Part shown: positions 21,820 to 31,488 of the stretch, one piece after another
Layout of the letters: each line of letters opens with the position of its first letter
Numbering within the stretch: the first letter of the stretch is position 1
Source of the DNA: a virus
Length of the DNA: 44,541 nucleotides
IMG/VR virus record: IMGVR_UViG_2162886007_000060
Coordinates: 1-44,541 of that record
Strand: one strand, 5' to 3'
Made by a program: the position numbers and the translations under genes
The notes under the pieces: model-generated
The model's database searches: none
What the model was told of the DNA's origin: nothing
Seen by the model: only the letters and a program-made list of their open reading frames with translations

Positions 21820-24341
21820 TGAACACGGCTGAACTGAAAGAGCGCTTCACATTGCAAGCGCAGACTGCAGGCTTGCAAGTAGAATGTGCAATGGGCGGCA
21901 CTATGAACGCCACTCTCGCTATAATAGCAGAAGCTCCCGGTCGCAATGAGATAGCTCAGGGCATTCCACTAGTAGGAGGTGCTGGCAACATACTGTGGAA
22001 GGCGATCAAGACACACTGCCCTGAGATCAAGCGTCATGAGTGCTACATCACCAACGTAGTCAAGCGTCAAGTCGCCTTCGACACTGACATTAATCGCAAG
22101 CCTGTAGGCAAGCATGAGCTAACAGCGTGGCAGGAGCTATTGTTGTGGGAGTTGGCTATGTTGCCTAACCTACAACACGTACTCCTGCTAGGCAACTTCG
22201 CTGTTGAAGCACTCACTGGCAAGAAAGGAATAACCAACTGGCGTGGTAGCATCATCGAGTGCAACTTGTCCAATCGCAAGCTGACTGCAGTGTGCACCTA
22301 CAATCCTGCCTTCTGTGCACGTGACCCAATGGCGCACATCGTGTTCGACATGGACATAGGCGACAAACTACGACCAGTTGTGTTAGGGAGATACAAGCAG
22401 CATGACGTATCGGTGCAGATCAATCCCACCTACAAGCAAGCACTTGAGTACATTCGTCATTGTCAAACCTCACCTAATCCAATCGCGTCGGATATTGAAG
22501 TCATCGGTAACGAGACAGCTTGCGTGGGCCTTGCAGCCTCACCGTATGAAGCCACTTGTATCGCATTTCGCAACGAGGAAACAAACTTATACAGTGTACA
22601 AGAAGAACACGAAATTCGTCGCCGTCTGCAACGACTTTACTCTACGCCAACTGTACGTGTGGTGTGGCAGAACGGCGGGTTCGATATGGCGTGGTTATGG
22701 TTTAAGGATCGGATACGCTGCAGGCCCGCATACAGCGACACGATGCTTGGTCATCATGTTCTATATCCCACAATGCCACACGATCTTGGCTTCATCGTTA
22801 AACAGTACACCACACACCCGTTCTATAAGAACGAGAAAGACGAGTGGCGACATACAGGTGGTATTGACAACTTCTGGATATATAACGGTAAAGACTGTGC
22901 ACTCACACTTGCGTCGAACGCTCACATCATTGCGGAGTTGCGTGAGCAGAAGCTAGACAAGTTCTACTTTGAACACGTGATGCGCTTGCAAGCTCATCTA
23001 GTGCTAATGACCGTAGGTGGTGTGTTGAATGACATGCCGCTGCGTGCTCGCATGCTTGACGAGAACACACCCGGCAATCTGTACAGTGATCTACAGCGTA
23101 AGCTGGCAGACTTCTACGCAGCGTGTCGTGAGGCAGTTGGTGACTACAACTACACACCAAATCCCAACAGCCCGAAGCAGATGGCAGAGTTGTATTTCAG
23201 TAAGTTGAAGCTAGTAGGCAGAGGCACTAGCACCGATGCTACCAACCGTGAGTTGATGCGTAAGCATCCACGCACAACACAAGCTGCACGTAAAGTCCTC
23301 GATGCAGTTGATAGCTACATCGAGGATGATAAGTTCTACAGTGTATATGCGTCAGCCAAGCCTGATAGCGATAGTAGGATGCGCTGCGACTACAGGCAGA
23401 CCGGAGTACGTTCTGCGCCGGGGCGTCTTAGTAGTGCGCAAACACTGTGGGGCAGCGGCGGCAATCTGCAGAATATCCCCGACCGCGCGAAGGAGATGTT
23501 TATAGCTGATCCCGATTGCTGCTTCATCTACATTGATGGCTCTCAAGCGGAGGCTCGCGTCGTCGGCTGGCGATATAACATCGCAACGTGGATCGACCAG
23601 TTTGAGAGGGCTAGGCGTGACGGCAGCTACGACTGTCATCGCGCCCTCGCCAGTGACATGTTCAATGTACCGTACAACGAAGTTCCGACCTTCGACCGCT
23701 ACCCCTTGGATGAAGTTGCCGCGAAGCGTGATGGCATCGCATACAACGCGGACATGGCGGGGAAGCCCACAATCCGCTACATTGCCAAGCGTTGTCGTCA
23801 TGGTCTTAACTACCGTATGATGCCTGACCGTCTAGCTCTAACAACAGGCTTGTCACTATCAACAGCAAGTGAGGCGTTTGTCAAGTACCACAAGTTGACA
23901 CCTGAGTTGAAGCTAGGATGGCAAGCCGATCTGAACCGAGTACGCGGCGAGCGTGCTATCTATAACGCCTACGGACGGCGATACGTTCAATTAATTCCAG
24001 TGACCGAGGAAAGCACCGAGGCGATAGTCGCCTTCTACCCACAGTCCACTATAGGCGACCACATCTGCCGCGTCATATATAAGTGTCACGACGACGACAA
24101 ATGGCCCAAGGGCAAGGCCAGAATAGCACTCAACACTCACGATGGGCTGATAGGTCTAGCGCGGAAGGACGTAGCCAAGCAGGCACTACGTGTGATGGTC
24201 AAACACGCCGAAGCACCAATACTGATAGGCGGCAAACAACTCATCATCCCTGCCGAGTGCGGCATTAGTGTGCCGGGAGATGATGGTGTACATAGGTGGT
24301 CAACGATCAAGAAGATCAAACAAGCGGAGCTTATGCACTAG
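21816..24341 (+). CDS. Uracil-DNA glycosylase - DNA polymerase A fusion
   Basis: 841 residues. Residues 33-175 resemble a UDG-superfamily domain: IIAEAPGRNE (36-45), PLVGGAG (51-57), YITN (77-80), LLLGNFAV and TYNPAF (161-166). Next comes a 3'-5' exonuclease: SDIEVIG (Asp226, Glu228), QNGGFDMAWL (285-294), and YNGKD (356-360). The polymerase has motif A YIDGSQAEAR (Asp574), motif B RYIAKRCRHGLNY (654-666) and motif C NTHDGLIG (Asp776). Odd features: His662 occupies the O-helix position that is Phe in E. coli Pol I and Tyr in T7. Motif C has Gly777 where Pol I has Glu. The glycosylase may excise uracil ahead of the polymerase. The gene ends 3 bp before the convergent late arm. Confidence 0.9.
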   Translation: MMNTAELKERFTLQAQTAGLQVECAMGGTMNATLAIIAEAPGRNEIAQGIPLVGGAGNILWKAIKTHCPEIKRHECYITNVVKRQVAFDTDINRKPVGKHELTAWQELLLWELAMLPNLQHVLLLGNFAVEALTGKKGITNWRGSIIECNLSNRKLTAVCTYNPAFCARDPMAHIVFDMDIGDKLRPVVLGRYKQHDVSVQINPTYKQALEYIRHCQTSPNPIASDIEVIGNETACVGLAASPYEATCIAFRNEETNLYSVQEEHEIRRRLQRLYSTPTVRVVWQNGGFDMAWLWFKDRIRCRPAYSDTMLGHHVLYPTMPHDLGFIVKQYTTHPFYKNEKDEWRHTGGIDNFWIYNGKDCALTLASNAHIIAELREQKLDKFYFEHVMRLQAHLVLMTVGGVLNDMPLRARMLDENTPGNLYSDLQRKLADFYAACREAVGDYNYTPNPNSPKQMAELYFSKLKLVGRGTSTDATNRELMRKHPRTTQAARKVLDAVDSYIEDDKFYSVYASAKPDSDSRMRCDYRQTGVRSAPGRLSSAQTLWGSGGNLQNIPDRAKEMFIADPDCCFIYIDGSQAEARVVGWRYNIATWIDQFERARRDGSYDCHRALASDMFNVPYNEVPTFDRYPLDEVAAKRDGIAYNADMAGKPTIRYIAKRCRHGLNYRMMPDRLALTTGLSLSTASEAFVKYHKLTPELKLGWQADLNRVRGERAIYNAYGRRYVQLIPVTEESTEAIVAFYPQSTIGDHICRVIYKCHDDDKWPKGKARIALNTHDGLIGLARKDVAKQALRVMVKHAEAPILIGGKQLIIPAECGISVPGDDGVHRWSTIKKIKQAELMH

Positions 24342-24344
24342 CAA

Positions 24345-27300
24345 CTACTCAGCACTAGCACCTGCGCTAGCAGTAGGATTGCTAATGCTCTCACGCAACA
24401 TCTCGTCAATCGCCTTCATCGTTATAGGACGACCCTGCAAACGTGGAGCCAGCACCTTGCCGTACTTGTCACCAACAGTCTGCTCGAAGTACTTGGTGGC
24501 TAGGTGCTGTTGCTCCATGTTGTCCTGCATACGACCGATGATGATGTTCTGCCTACGAGTGCGTTCCTCTTGCGGCAAGTTATACTGCACAGCAACAGCA
24601 CGGTTCTGATTGCTCAGCACATTGTATTCCTTGTGCAGCTTGCCGAGTGTACCAGTCGGGTTCTGCCACGCCTTCACATCTTGTGCAATCTTAATCAACG
24701 TCAAGTCACTCAGCACTTGTGGCGCTATACCACCAGCCTGTTGTGCTTGCTGCCTACGCAACTGTGCAGCCTTGCCAAGCACATCATCACGCATGCCTGA
24801 GATTGACCTGATGTACTGCTGATTGTCTTTGACATACTGCCAAGCAGGTGTGCTGACTTTGTAGCGTTCCTTGTTCTGCCATATCAACGGCACATCTGGC
24901 GCGTTAGTAGTGGCTTTGTTGTATATCTCCGTAGTAGCAGCCTTCAACCCTGCAGCGAAGTCTGCACTCTGTCTAGGTGTAATAGGCCCCAAGGCACTAC
25001 CAGCCTGAGGGTGAAACTTTGCAGCGTGTAGTGCTACATCTGTACTCGCTGCCAGATAGCTACCAAAGGCACCGAACAGTGCGTTCATCGTCAACGCTGT
25101 AGAGTTGCTGACTTGGCCTAGATTAGTGACACTCTCTGACTGCGGCCCTGAACGGAATGCACTACCGAAGTTGCGTATCCACTGACCACCTCTTGTATCA
25201 GCACCTTGTGGGTCTAGCTTCATACCGCTCTGTGCGAGCAGCGCTTGCAACAGCGGCGGCATAGCAGGTGTCAAGCTGTCTATCCATATCTTCGGCAAGT
25301 CATGTGCTATCGGTCTAGGAGTAGCACTGCCGGGTATCATGCCCATCATCTGCATCATCGCCGTTGCACTGGCAATGATACCAGTGAAGTCAGGCGGCAG
25401 TGTTATGCGGTAGAACAGCTTGCGATTGAAGTTAGGGTTCTCACCTTTGTACCATGCCCACAACAACTGCGGTGTAGGTACATCAAAGCTACGCCACCTG
25501 TCGTACTCAGGTGTACGCTCCCAAAGGTCTTTCCTGCTTTCCTCATTCCAGTACGTGCGCCAGTAGTAGCTCTGTCCAACAGCATATGTCATCAGTGCCA
25601 GTCTAGGCAACATGTAGCTAGCAGTCTCAGGACTACCCATGTGCCTCATCAAGTGCCATGCACCTAGCTTCGTCTGCGACAAGTAGGGCATAGCAACTTC
25701 TAAATCCTTCATGCCCTTGCTAGCTGGCACCTTCGACATGTCGCCGCCGATAGCACGTGTCTCGTACTGCAGCTTGACCATCTCCTTCTCAGGTATATTG
25801 CCGCCGTACTTGGCATGTAGCAGTGCGTAGTTCTCGGTGTAGAACATGCGCTTGGGAGCGAGATACACACTATCAAGTACATCTGTGTAGAAGCGCCATG
25901 CACCTTTCAGTGGACTAGGCACCATCTCTTTGATAGCTTCATAGTGCCCACGCACTTGCGCCACATTATCTATGTCTCTGTTACCACGCGCTGCACCAAA
26001 GCGCTGCATCTTGACAGTGGCGAAGTTCTCAGCCATTGAAGCAACCTTCAACGACGCGCCGACCATTGCATGATAGTTCCTTTCACCTACAGCACGACGA
26101 AACGCGTTGAACGGTTCTAGGCTAGACAAGCCATCAGCGATCTTGCGCGTTGCATAGTGTGCAAGCATCTCCGACACAGCCATAGCCGCATGATACGGCA
26201 CAGTGACCAGTGCAGTAGGATCGGGTATACGGCCTATAACGTGCTTAGCAATGCTCTCAGGCAGGAAGCGATTGCCTAAGTAGCTCAGCGTTCCAAACGA
26301 CCTGTTAGGCATGCGCGTTAAGATGCCCACTAGCAGATCATAGGCAGCACCCTTGAGTGTGAAGATAGGATTGCCACGACCTGTAGTAAAGAACTTGAAC
26401 CACCTACTCGTGACACCTAGCGTCTTCATCATGCCGTTGAAGCGTACAGGGTCTTGCCTCAACCACGCTGCATAATCACGATCACCTATCTCCCAAAACT
26501 TGACGTTGCCATTCTCCCACTGAGGCACAACATTAGGATCACTCATCGCCTTCTGCACATACGGCGTTTCAAGCTTGTTGTTTGGTATCCACTCTTTGTT
26601 GGTAGTAGGATCACGCATAGGACGTATGTTGCCATTGCGTACTAGGTCAGACGGCGTTCCATCTGGCTTAGTAGTCAACAACCTGATGCCTTCATTGCGT
26701 GACCGAGTTAGTGCTTCCTCTCTGTATATGTCCTGCGTGTATCTAGCTATAGAAGTGCGTGGGTCTTGTACAGCAGTGACACGTGTCTCAGGATCATTCA
26801 GATCACGTACAGGTGGCACCTCTCGCTTGAACTCATGTATAGGACTTTCACGTGCCATCGCCTTAGTAGCACCTTCAACGTCACGTGTCATAGCGTTGTC
26901 AACGCTGTTCATAGCTGAACGCCACACGCGATTGAAGCCAGATAGTCCTTTCAGTGGGTCGTTGATGATAGGCATGTAGTAGGGGTCTTGTGCACGCATC
27001 CTAGTAGCAGCAGTTGGACTTTCCTTACCACTACTCACACGCACTGCCATTACATCGTCAGCCCACTTCTTCCACGCATCTCTAACACGCTGCATCTCTG
27101 GCGATGGATCATTCTCAAATGCATGCGCTATAGCTTGCTTCTGTGAAGTAGGTAACTCAGGCAGTGCAATACGCGCACTCGCATCAGCGTCATCTCTGAG
27201 GCGTGCTAGATCACTCTTAGCCTTGGTCAACTCAGTGCTGCTAGCAGGGTCTTTGAGTGTCTTCTCTAGGTTGTCAATCTTCTCTACAAGCTCACGCTCA

Positions 27301-28613
27301 ATCATTTTATGACGCGACATAAGAGTTGACATTATCCCGCCGTCTAGTGCAGCACGCATATCTGCATTAGGCAGATTGTCTATCGCTTGGAACAACTCAC
27401 GTGTGACAGCTTCAGCCTCCGCGGGCGCTGTATCATGCAACACCGAACCACTACCTGATCTAAGAGCCTCCATCCAGTTCGCTTCATCACCACCATGTGT
27501 GCGCCTAATCTCTGCCAACGGCCCGTAGCCTTCATCGACAAGCTGCGTTGTAGCTCGTTGAATGAGACTAGTGGGCTTGTTCATAGTACTCTGTGAAGGC
27601 TCAGCATACAGCCGTTGCTCAGCGCCAGCGACGATAGTAGGCTCACCTACACGTGGCTCAGCAGCAGTACGTATGTTGACAGAACCTTGTTCCTCTAGCG
27701 CACGTGCAGTGCTAGTACGTGCAGCTTCACTAGCAGCTAACACCTCACGACTGCGACCTTTGACAGCGCCGACGAGTGCGGCTAGCCCTGCTATACCTGC
27801 ACCTGTTGCAGCTAGTGCACCAACGCCAGCACTATCAGTCGGCGTAGGAGTGAATGCTGTAGGCTTGTCTTGTGCATAGCGTATAGCTTGATCTATGCCA
27901 ACACCAACTGCAGCGTTCGCTGCTACGTTTGTCCCGGTGTAAGGCATAGTAAGTGGAGTGAGCAACTCAGCACCCTTGAGTGCAACACGGCTAGCGGGGT
28001 TATTGACAATCGCATTAGTAACTGCATTACCAGCAGCACGAGTACCCAACTTAGTAGCCCAACCAGCAGGGCCAGGTATAAGCGCACCGCCCGCGATCTC
28101 TGCAGCGCTCTCTGTCCAACTGCGTTGATTAGAGGGACGCTCGTCACCTAACAACCTACGCACAGTGTCCTTAGCTTTCGTTGCTAAGTATGCACTACCG
28201 CTAAGCTGTTCGGTGGTAAAATCCTCGAATTGTTTAGATTTCTTGTACTGTTCCAAGCCTGAGTTGATGGTATCATCATCCAGTTGTGGATTGCTCGCCT
28301 TCCACGAGTTAGCAACCTCATTCAAGTGATTGGTGATGTTCTTCTGTGCGTCTTCAACCTGAATGTTCTTGGCGAACTCATCCATGAACTTTGTATCATC
28401 TGCATATGATCTGTATAACGCACTGGCACCTGAGTACGCTAGCCCCGGTAGTGCGAGTATGTCAGTAGGCGTAGTAGCAACACCAACAGCGAGCGACTTG
28501 AGATGGTCTTTAATACCACCGCCGCCAGTTTGCTCAGCTAGCACATCATTCGGGTCTTTGCCGTACTTGGCGATGTACTCATCGCGCGTCATATCGACAT
28601 AGGCATCACTCAT
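24345..28613 (-). CDS. Giant ejection-type (internal virion) protein
   Basis: This 1422-residue protein is the last gene of the late arm. Residues 35-45 and 70-300 are Ala/Gly-rich with hydrophobic, possibly membrane-inserting stretches. The middle (about 330-700) is helical and charged. Its later part, with NPIFTLKGAAYDLLVGIL and further hydrophobic helices, resembles the LPD38-type domain of large phage polyvalent or ejection proteins. Such proteins are stored in the head or tail and cross the host envelope to make a DNA channel. It overlaps the stop of the 956-residue protein by 4 bp. The domain name is from memory of the family; no search was done. Confidence 0.7.
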   Translation of the reverse strand: MSDAYVDMTRDEYIAKYGKDPNDVLAEQTGGGGIKDHLKSLAVGVATTPTDILALPGLAYSGASALYRSYADDTKFMDEFAKNIQVEDAQKNITNHLNEVANSWKASNPQLDDDTINSGLEQYKKSKQFEDFTTEQLSGSAYLATKAKDTVRRLLGDERPSNQRSWTESAAEIAGGALIPGPAGWATKLGTRAAGNAVTNAIVNNPASRVALKGAELLTPLTMPYTGTNVAANAAVGVGIDQAIRYAQDKPTAFTPTPTDSAGVGALAATGAGIAGLAALVGAVKGRSREVLAASEAARTSTARALEEQGSVNIRTAAEPRVGEPTIVAGAEQRLYAEPSQSTMNKPTSLIQRATTQLVDEGYGPLAEIRRTHGGDEANWMEALRSGSGSVLHDTAPAEAEAVTRELFQAIDNLPNADMRAALDGGIMSTLMSRHKMIERELVEKIDNLEKTLKDPASSTELTKAKSDLARLRDDADASARIALPELPTSQKQAIAHAFENDPSPEMQRVRDAWKKWADDVMAVRVSSGKESPTAATRMRAQDPYYMPIINDPLKGLSGFNRVWRSAMNSVDNAMTRDVEGATKAMARESPIHEFKREVPPVRDLNDPETRVTAVQDPRTSIARYTQDIYREEALTRSRNEGIRLLTTKPDGTPSDLVRNGNIRPMRDPTTNKEWIPNNKLETPYVQKAMSDPNVVPQWENGNVKFWEIGDRDYAAWLRQDPVRFNGMMKTLGVTSRWFKFFTTGRGNPIFTLKGAAYDLLVGILTRMPNRSFGTLSYLGNRFLPESIAKHVIGRIPDPTALVTVPYHAAMAVSEMLAHYATRKIADGLSSLEPFNAFRRAVGERNYHAMVGASLKVASMAENFATVKMQRFGAARGNRDIDNVAQVRGHYEAIKEMVPSPLKGAWRFYTDVLDSVYLAPKRMFYTENYALLHAKYGGNIPEKEMVKLQYETRAIGGDMSKVPASKGMKDLEVAMPYLSQTKLGAWHLMRHMGSPETASYMLPRLALMTYAVGQSYYWRTYWNEESRKDLWERTPEYDRWRSFDVPTPQLLWAWYKGENPNFNRKLFYRITLPPDFTGIIASATAMMQMMGMIPGSATPRPIAHDLPKIWIDSLTPAMPPLLQALLAQSGMKLDPQGADTRGGQWIRNFGSAFRSGPQSESVTNLGQVSNSTALTMNALFGAFGSYLAASTDVALHAAKFHPQAGSALGPITPRQSADFAAGLKAATTEIYNKATTNAPDVPLIWQNKERYKVSTPAWQYVKDNQQYIRSISGMRDDVLGKAAQLRRQQAQQAGGIAPQVLSDLTLIKIAQDVKAWQNPTGTLGKLHKEYNVLSNQNRAVAVQYNLPQEERTRRQNIIIGRMQDNMEQQHLATKYFEQTVGDKYGKVLAPRLQGRPITMKAIDEMLRESISNPTASAGASAE

Positions 28614-31480
28614 TGTACTTCCTCAACAACAGGCTGCTCTACGTCCTCTAGTGGCTGTTGTTCTAGCATCTCATTAGGAGCGAGTATCCTGCCTGTGCGT
28701 GGGTCTACTCTAAACACACCTGCACCACCGGGAGGCGGTGGCACTGCAGTGCCGCTATTGAATACAACACCACCCGGTATGGTAGACGCAGCAGCAGGAG
28801 TACCGGGCTTAGGTTGTTTAGTAATCAAGTCAGGCGTCAACTGTGGTACAGGAGGTGTGTAGTACTCACCACCACCTGTCATCGGCATAGTCTTTACTCG
28901 CTTAGGTCCAGTATCAACAGGTATACCAGCGTTAGCCGCTGCATCACCCTTACCCCACTTGGGCCATACGAACGGCATGCTCTGTCCTACAGGTAACATG
29001 CCCTCACCTGTTGCAGCTATCATTGCACCGAGTTGGTCATTAGAACCAGCAGCGGGCATGTTAGGATCGACAACAGGTGGCGGTGGTGTAGGTGCACTAG
29101 GACCACTCAGTGCTGTAGAGAAGCCGCTAACCGACTTCGCCGCCCTATTGTAGATAGCATCAGCAATCGACTTGAAGCCTGCAGCGGGCGATACGTATTC
29201 AGGTGCGTGCTCGTTCATGTCATCTACAGTATAGCCGCTGTTCTCTGGCGTCGTTGGTGCTGTGGGCTGCGCAACAGGTGGTGCTTGTGTAGCTTGTGTA
29301 GTCGGTTGTGCAGTCTGCGGAGTAGGCTCGCTGGCAGCAGCGCTCATGTCATCAGGTATAGCTGCAATCTGTGTTTGCGTGGGTCTAGACTGCGGCAGTG
29401 GTACGTCTATAGCCAGCCGATTGACTTGTGGCTCACTAGTCATACCTTGCGCTGTCATAACAGGCGGCGACACAGGTGCACCAAATGTGCTGGTAGCACC
29501 ATACATGCTAGGCTTCCTAACAGGTGCAGCGGCAGCCTCAACAGTAGGAGCAGTGGGTGATTGTTGCGTGGGAGCAGTTGTAGCAGTGGCAGTCTCAGTA
29601 GGCTGTTGTACCCCTTTCAATGCAGCAGCACCAGCGGCTAGTTGCTGCGGCGTAAAGTTTCGCGCCGAAGGCCCGCCGCTCTGCATGTGCATACGATCAT
29701 ACGGTACACCACTGTTGAAGTGTCCACCCCACGTGAACTTCTTATCAGGGTGTGCTTGCAGTTGATAAGCTTTAGCTGCAGCGGCGAAGTTCTCATACAC
29801 CTTCCATCCCGGCACATTCGGATTGCCGAGATTGGGTATCTTTCTGCCTTGATCGTCAACGATCCTAACGTCAATAGCACGACCACTAGGGTGCCACGGT
29901 GTCCCGCGTGTTCTGCGATCTACAGTCGAAGTCACCTCGACACGATAACCAGCGGGCAGTGTACGAGATGCTTGTCTCACAGTGTCAATCAACCACGGCT
30001 GCACATTGATACCACCGCGCGTGTAACCATGTGCACCACGCTCATCAACACGCACATCACCTACATCTGGCACTCTACCGGGAGGCCGCGGAGCTACATC
30101 GGAGGTAGTTGCTCCTGCTCCTGCTCCTGATCGTCCACTAGGAAACCTACCGGCATCGCTTGTCGGCGGTGCCACCTCCTGACCTGTTGGCGCTGGCTGT
30201 TGCGCAGGTTGTCTAGGCATCTCTTGACCACGTACAGTCTCAGCTAAATAAGGATCGACCTTGCCCTTGACGAGTTTGTTGTAGAAATCACCGACAGTGA
30301 TGTTGCTAGGTACACCACTCATAATGAGTGTGCGTGAGTTGTCACGAACACTGCCGTCAGGGTTTTTCACCTCAGGCAGTATCCTAGTCAACGGTGCTTG
30401 CGCGTTTAGGTGCAAGTTAGCAAGTGCACGTGGACCAGCAACAGGTCCAAGCTGTGTCAACATCAGTATCTTCGGCACATCATCCACAGTGTTGCCTAGC
30501 GATGGCAACTTAACACCGGGAGCAGCACCTTGAGCAGTGCCAGTCTCACCAGCGAACTTGTGATAGGCGTCTATACTACGGCGCATGTTCCGCGCAGCGT
30601 GTTCGCCCATCCTGATAGGATCGCTAGTCTCCTGATCGCTGATGTTCAACTCACGACGCAGTTCTGCAGTAGTACCGAACCAGCCCATAGCACCTGTATC
30701 TGGCCTAGGTGTTGGCTTGGCATCATAACCGCCGTTGTTAGCAAGGCCCATTGCAGTCTGCAGTATGCCGCGTGGCAGCTTGTACTTACGTTCAGCAGCC
30801 TCCCATGCAGCAGTAATCTCAGGACGTATCTCAGGAAACAACTGGCCGCGTTGCTTACCACTGCTAGCACCGCGAGCAGAGCGCGGCAGTGTTGCACTAG
30901 TTGCTACAGGTGTGTACAACCGTGGCAATGCAGTGCCAGCTTTACTCTGTGCAGGTGCTTGATTGCTACGTGCCATGAGTTCTAAAGCACCACCATCAGC
31001 ACTTGCCATCGCATCATTAGGGTCTTCAACATCAACTTGTGAAGTCTTACCACTAGACGTAGGTGTGAAGTCTGTGCTAGGTGCAACAGGTGCAACACTC
31101 CCCGGTATAGTTCTAGGTGCAGGAGGTATAGGAGGTGCACTACCACCTGTACTCCCTGACATAGTTTGACCGGGTTCTAGTGGACTTGGGCCTCTACTGT
31201 CCCTGTCATATATCTTGTGCTTAGTAGCAAACCTGTCACGTTCTTCAGACCCCATACGGAAGCGACGTTCCCATTCTTCGTTAGCACGCTCAGTAGCATC
31301 TAGGCGCTCTTGTCTACGCAACTCGTTCTCGTGCATACGCATTTCACGATCTTGCAGACGTTCCTCTCTACGTGCCATGAGTGTGTAGAACAGGTGCGTA
31401 AGTGCATCCATAGCTGCAGCATTACGCATAGCAATCTCAGGCGTTAAGTCTTTAGCATTTTGACTAGGAATGACTGCCAT
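28610..31480 (-). CDS. Ejection-type protein with M15-like peptidase domain
   Basis: 956 residues. The N-terminus (25-95) is a charged coiled coil. Residues 232-305 resemble a lytic transglycosylase (GAMGWFGTTAELRRE), but the segment that should carry the catalytic Glu reads NNGGYD, so it may be inactive. Residues 520-600 match an M15-type peptidoglycan peptidase: HPSGRAID (His530, Asp537), WGGHF (584-588) and DRMHMQ (Asp595, His598), a full zinc-ligand and catalytic set. The rest is Pro/Thr/Ala-rich linker. I infer a virion protein that opens the cell wall during entry, and perhaps serves at lysis, since I found no separate endolysin. Its partners are the adjacent 340- and 1422-residue proteins. 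Confidence 0.8.
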   Translation of the reverse strand: MAVIPSQNAKDLTPEIAMRNAAAMDALTHLFYTLMARREERLQDREMRMHENELRRQERLDATERANEEWERRFRMGSEERDRFATKHKIYDRDSRGPSPLEPGQTMSGSTGGSAPPIPPAPRTIPGSVAPVAPSTDFTPTSSGKTSQVDVEDPNDAMASADGGALELMARSNQAPAQSKAGTALPRLYTPVATSATLPRSARGASSGKQRGQLFPEIRPEITAAWEAAERKYKLPRGILQTAMGLANNGGYDAKPTPRPDTGAMGWFGTTAELRRELNISDQETSDPIRMGEHAARNMRRSIDAYHKFAGETGTAQGAAPGVKLPSLGNTVDDVPKILMLTQLGPVAGPRALANLHLNAQAPLTRILPEVKNPDGSVRDNSRTLIMSGVPSNITVGDFYNKLVKGKVDPYLAETVRGQEMPRQPAQQPAPTGQEVAPPTSDAGRFPSGRSGAGAGATTSDVAPRPPGRVPDVGDVRVDERGAHGYTRGGINVQPWLIDTVRQASRTLPAGYRVEVTSTVDRRTRGTPWHPSGRAIDVRIVDDQGRKIPNLGNPNVPGWKVYENFAAAAKAYQLQAHPDKKFTWGGHFNSGVPYDRMHMQSGGPSARNFTPQQLAAGAAALKGVQQPTETATATTAPTQQSPTAPTVEAAAAPVRKPSMYGATSTFGAPVSPPVMTAQGMTSEPQVNRLAIDVPLPQSRPTQTQIAAIPDDMSAAASEPTPQTAQPTTQATQAPPVAQPTAPTTPENSGYTVDDMNEHAPEYVSPAAGFKSIADAIYNRAAKSVSGFSTALSGPSAPTPPPPVVDPNMPAAGSNDQLGAMIAATGEGMLPVGQSMPFVWPKWGKGDAAANAGIPVDTGPKRVKTMPMTGGGEYYTPPVPQLTPDLITKQPKPGTPAAASTIPGGVVFNSGTAVPPPPGGAGVFRVDPRTGRILAPNEMLEQQPLEDVEQPVVEEVQ

Positions 31481-31488
31481 CGTTGCAC

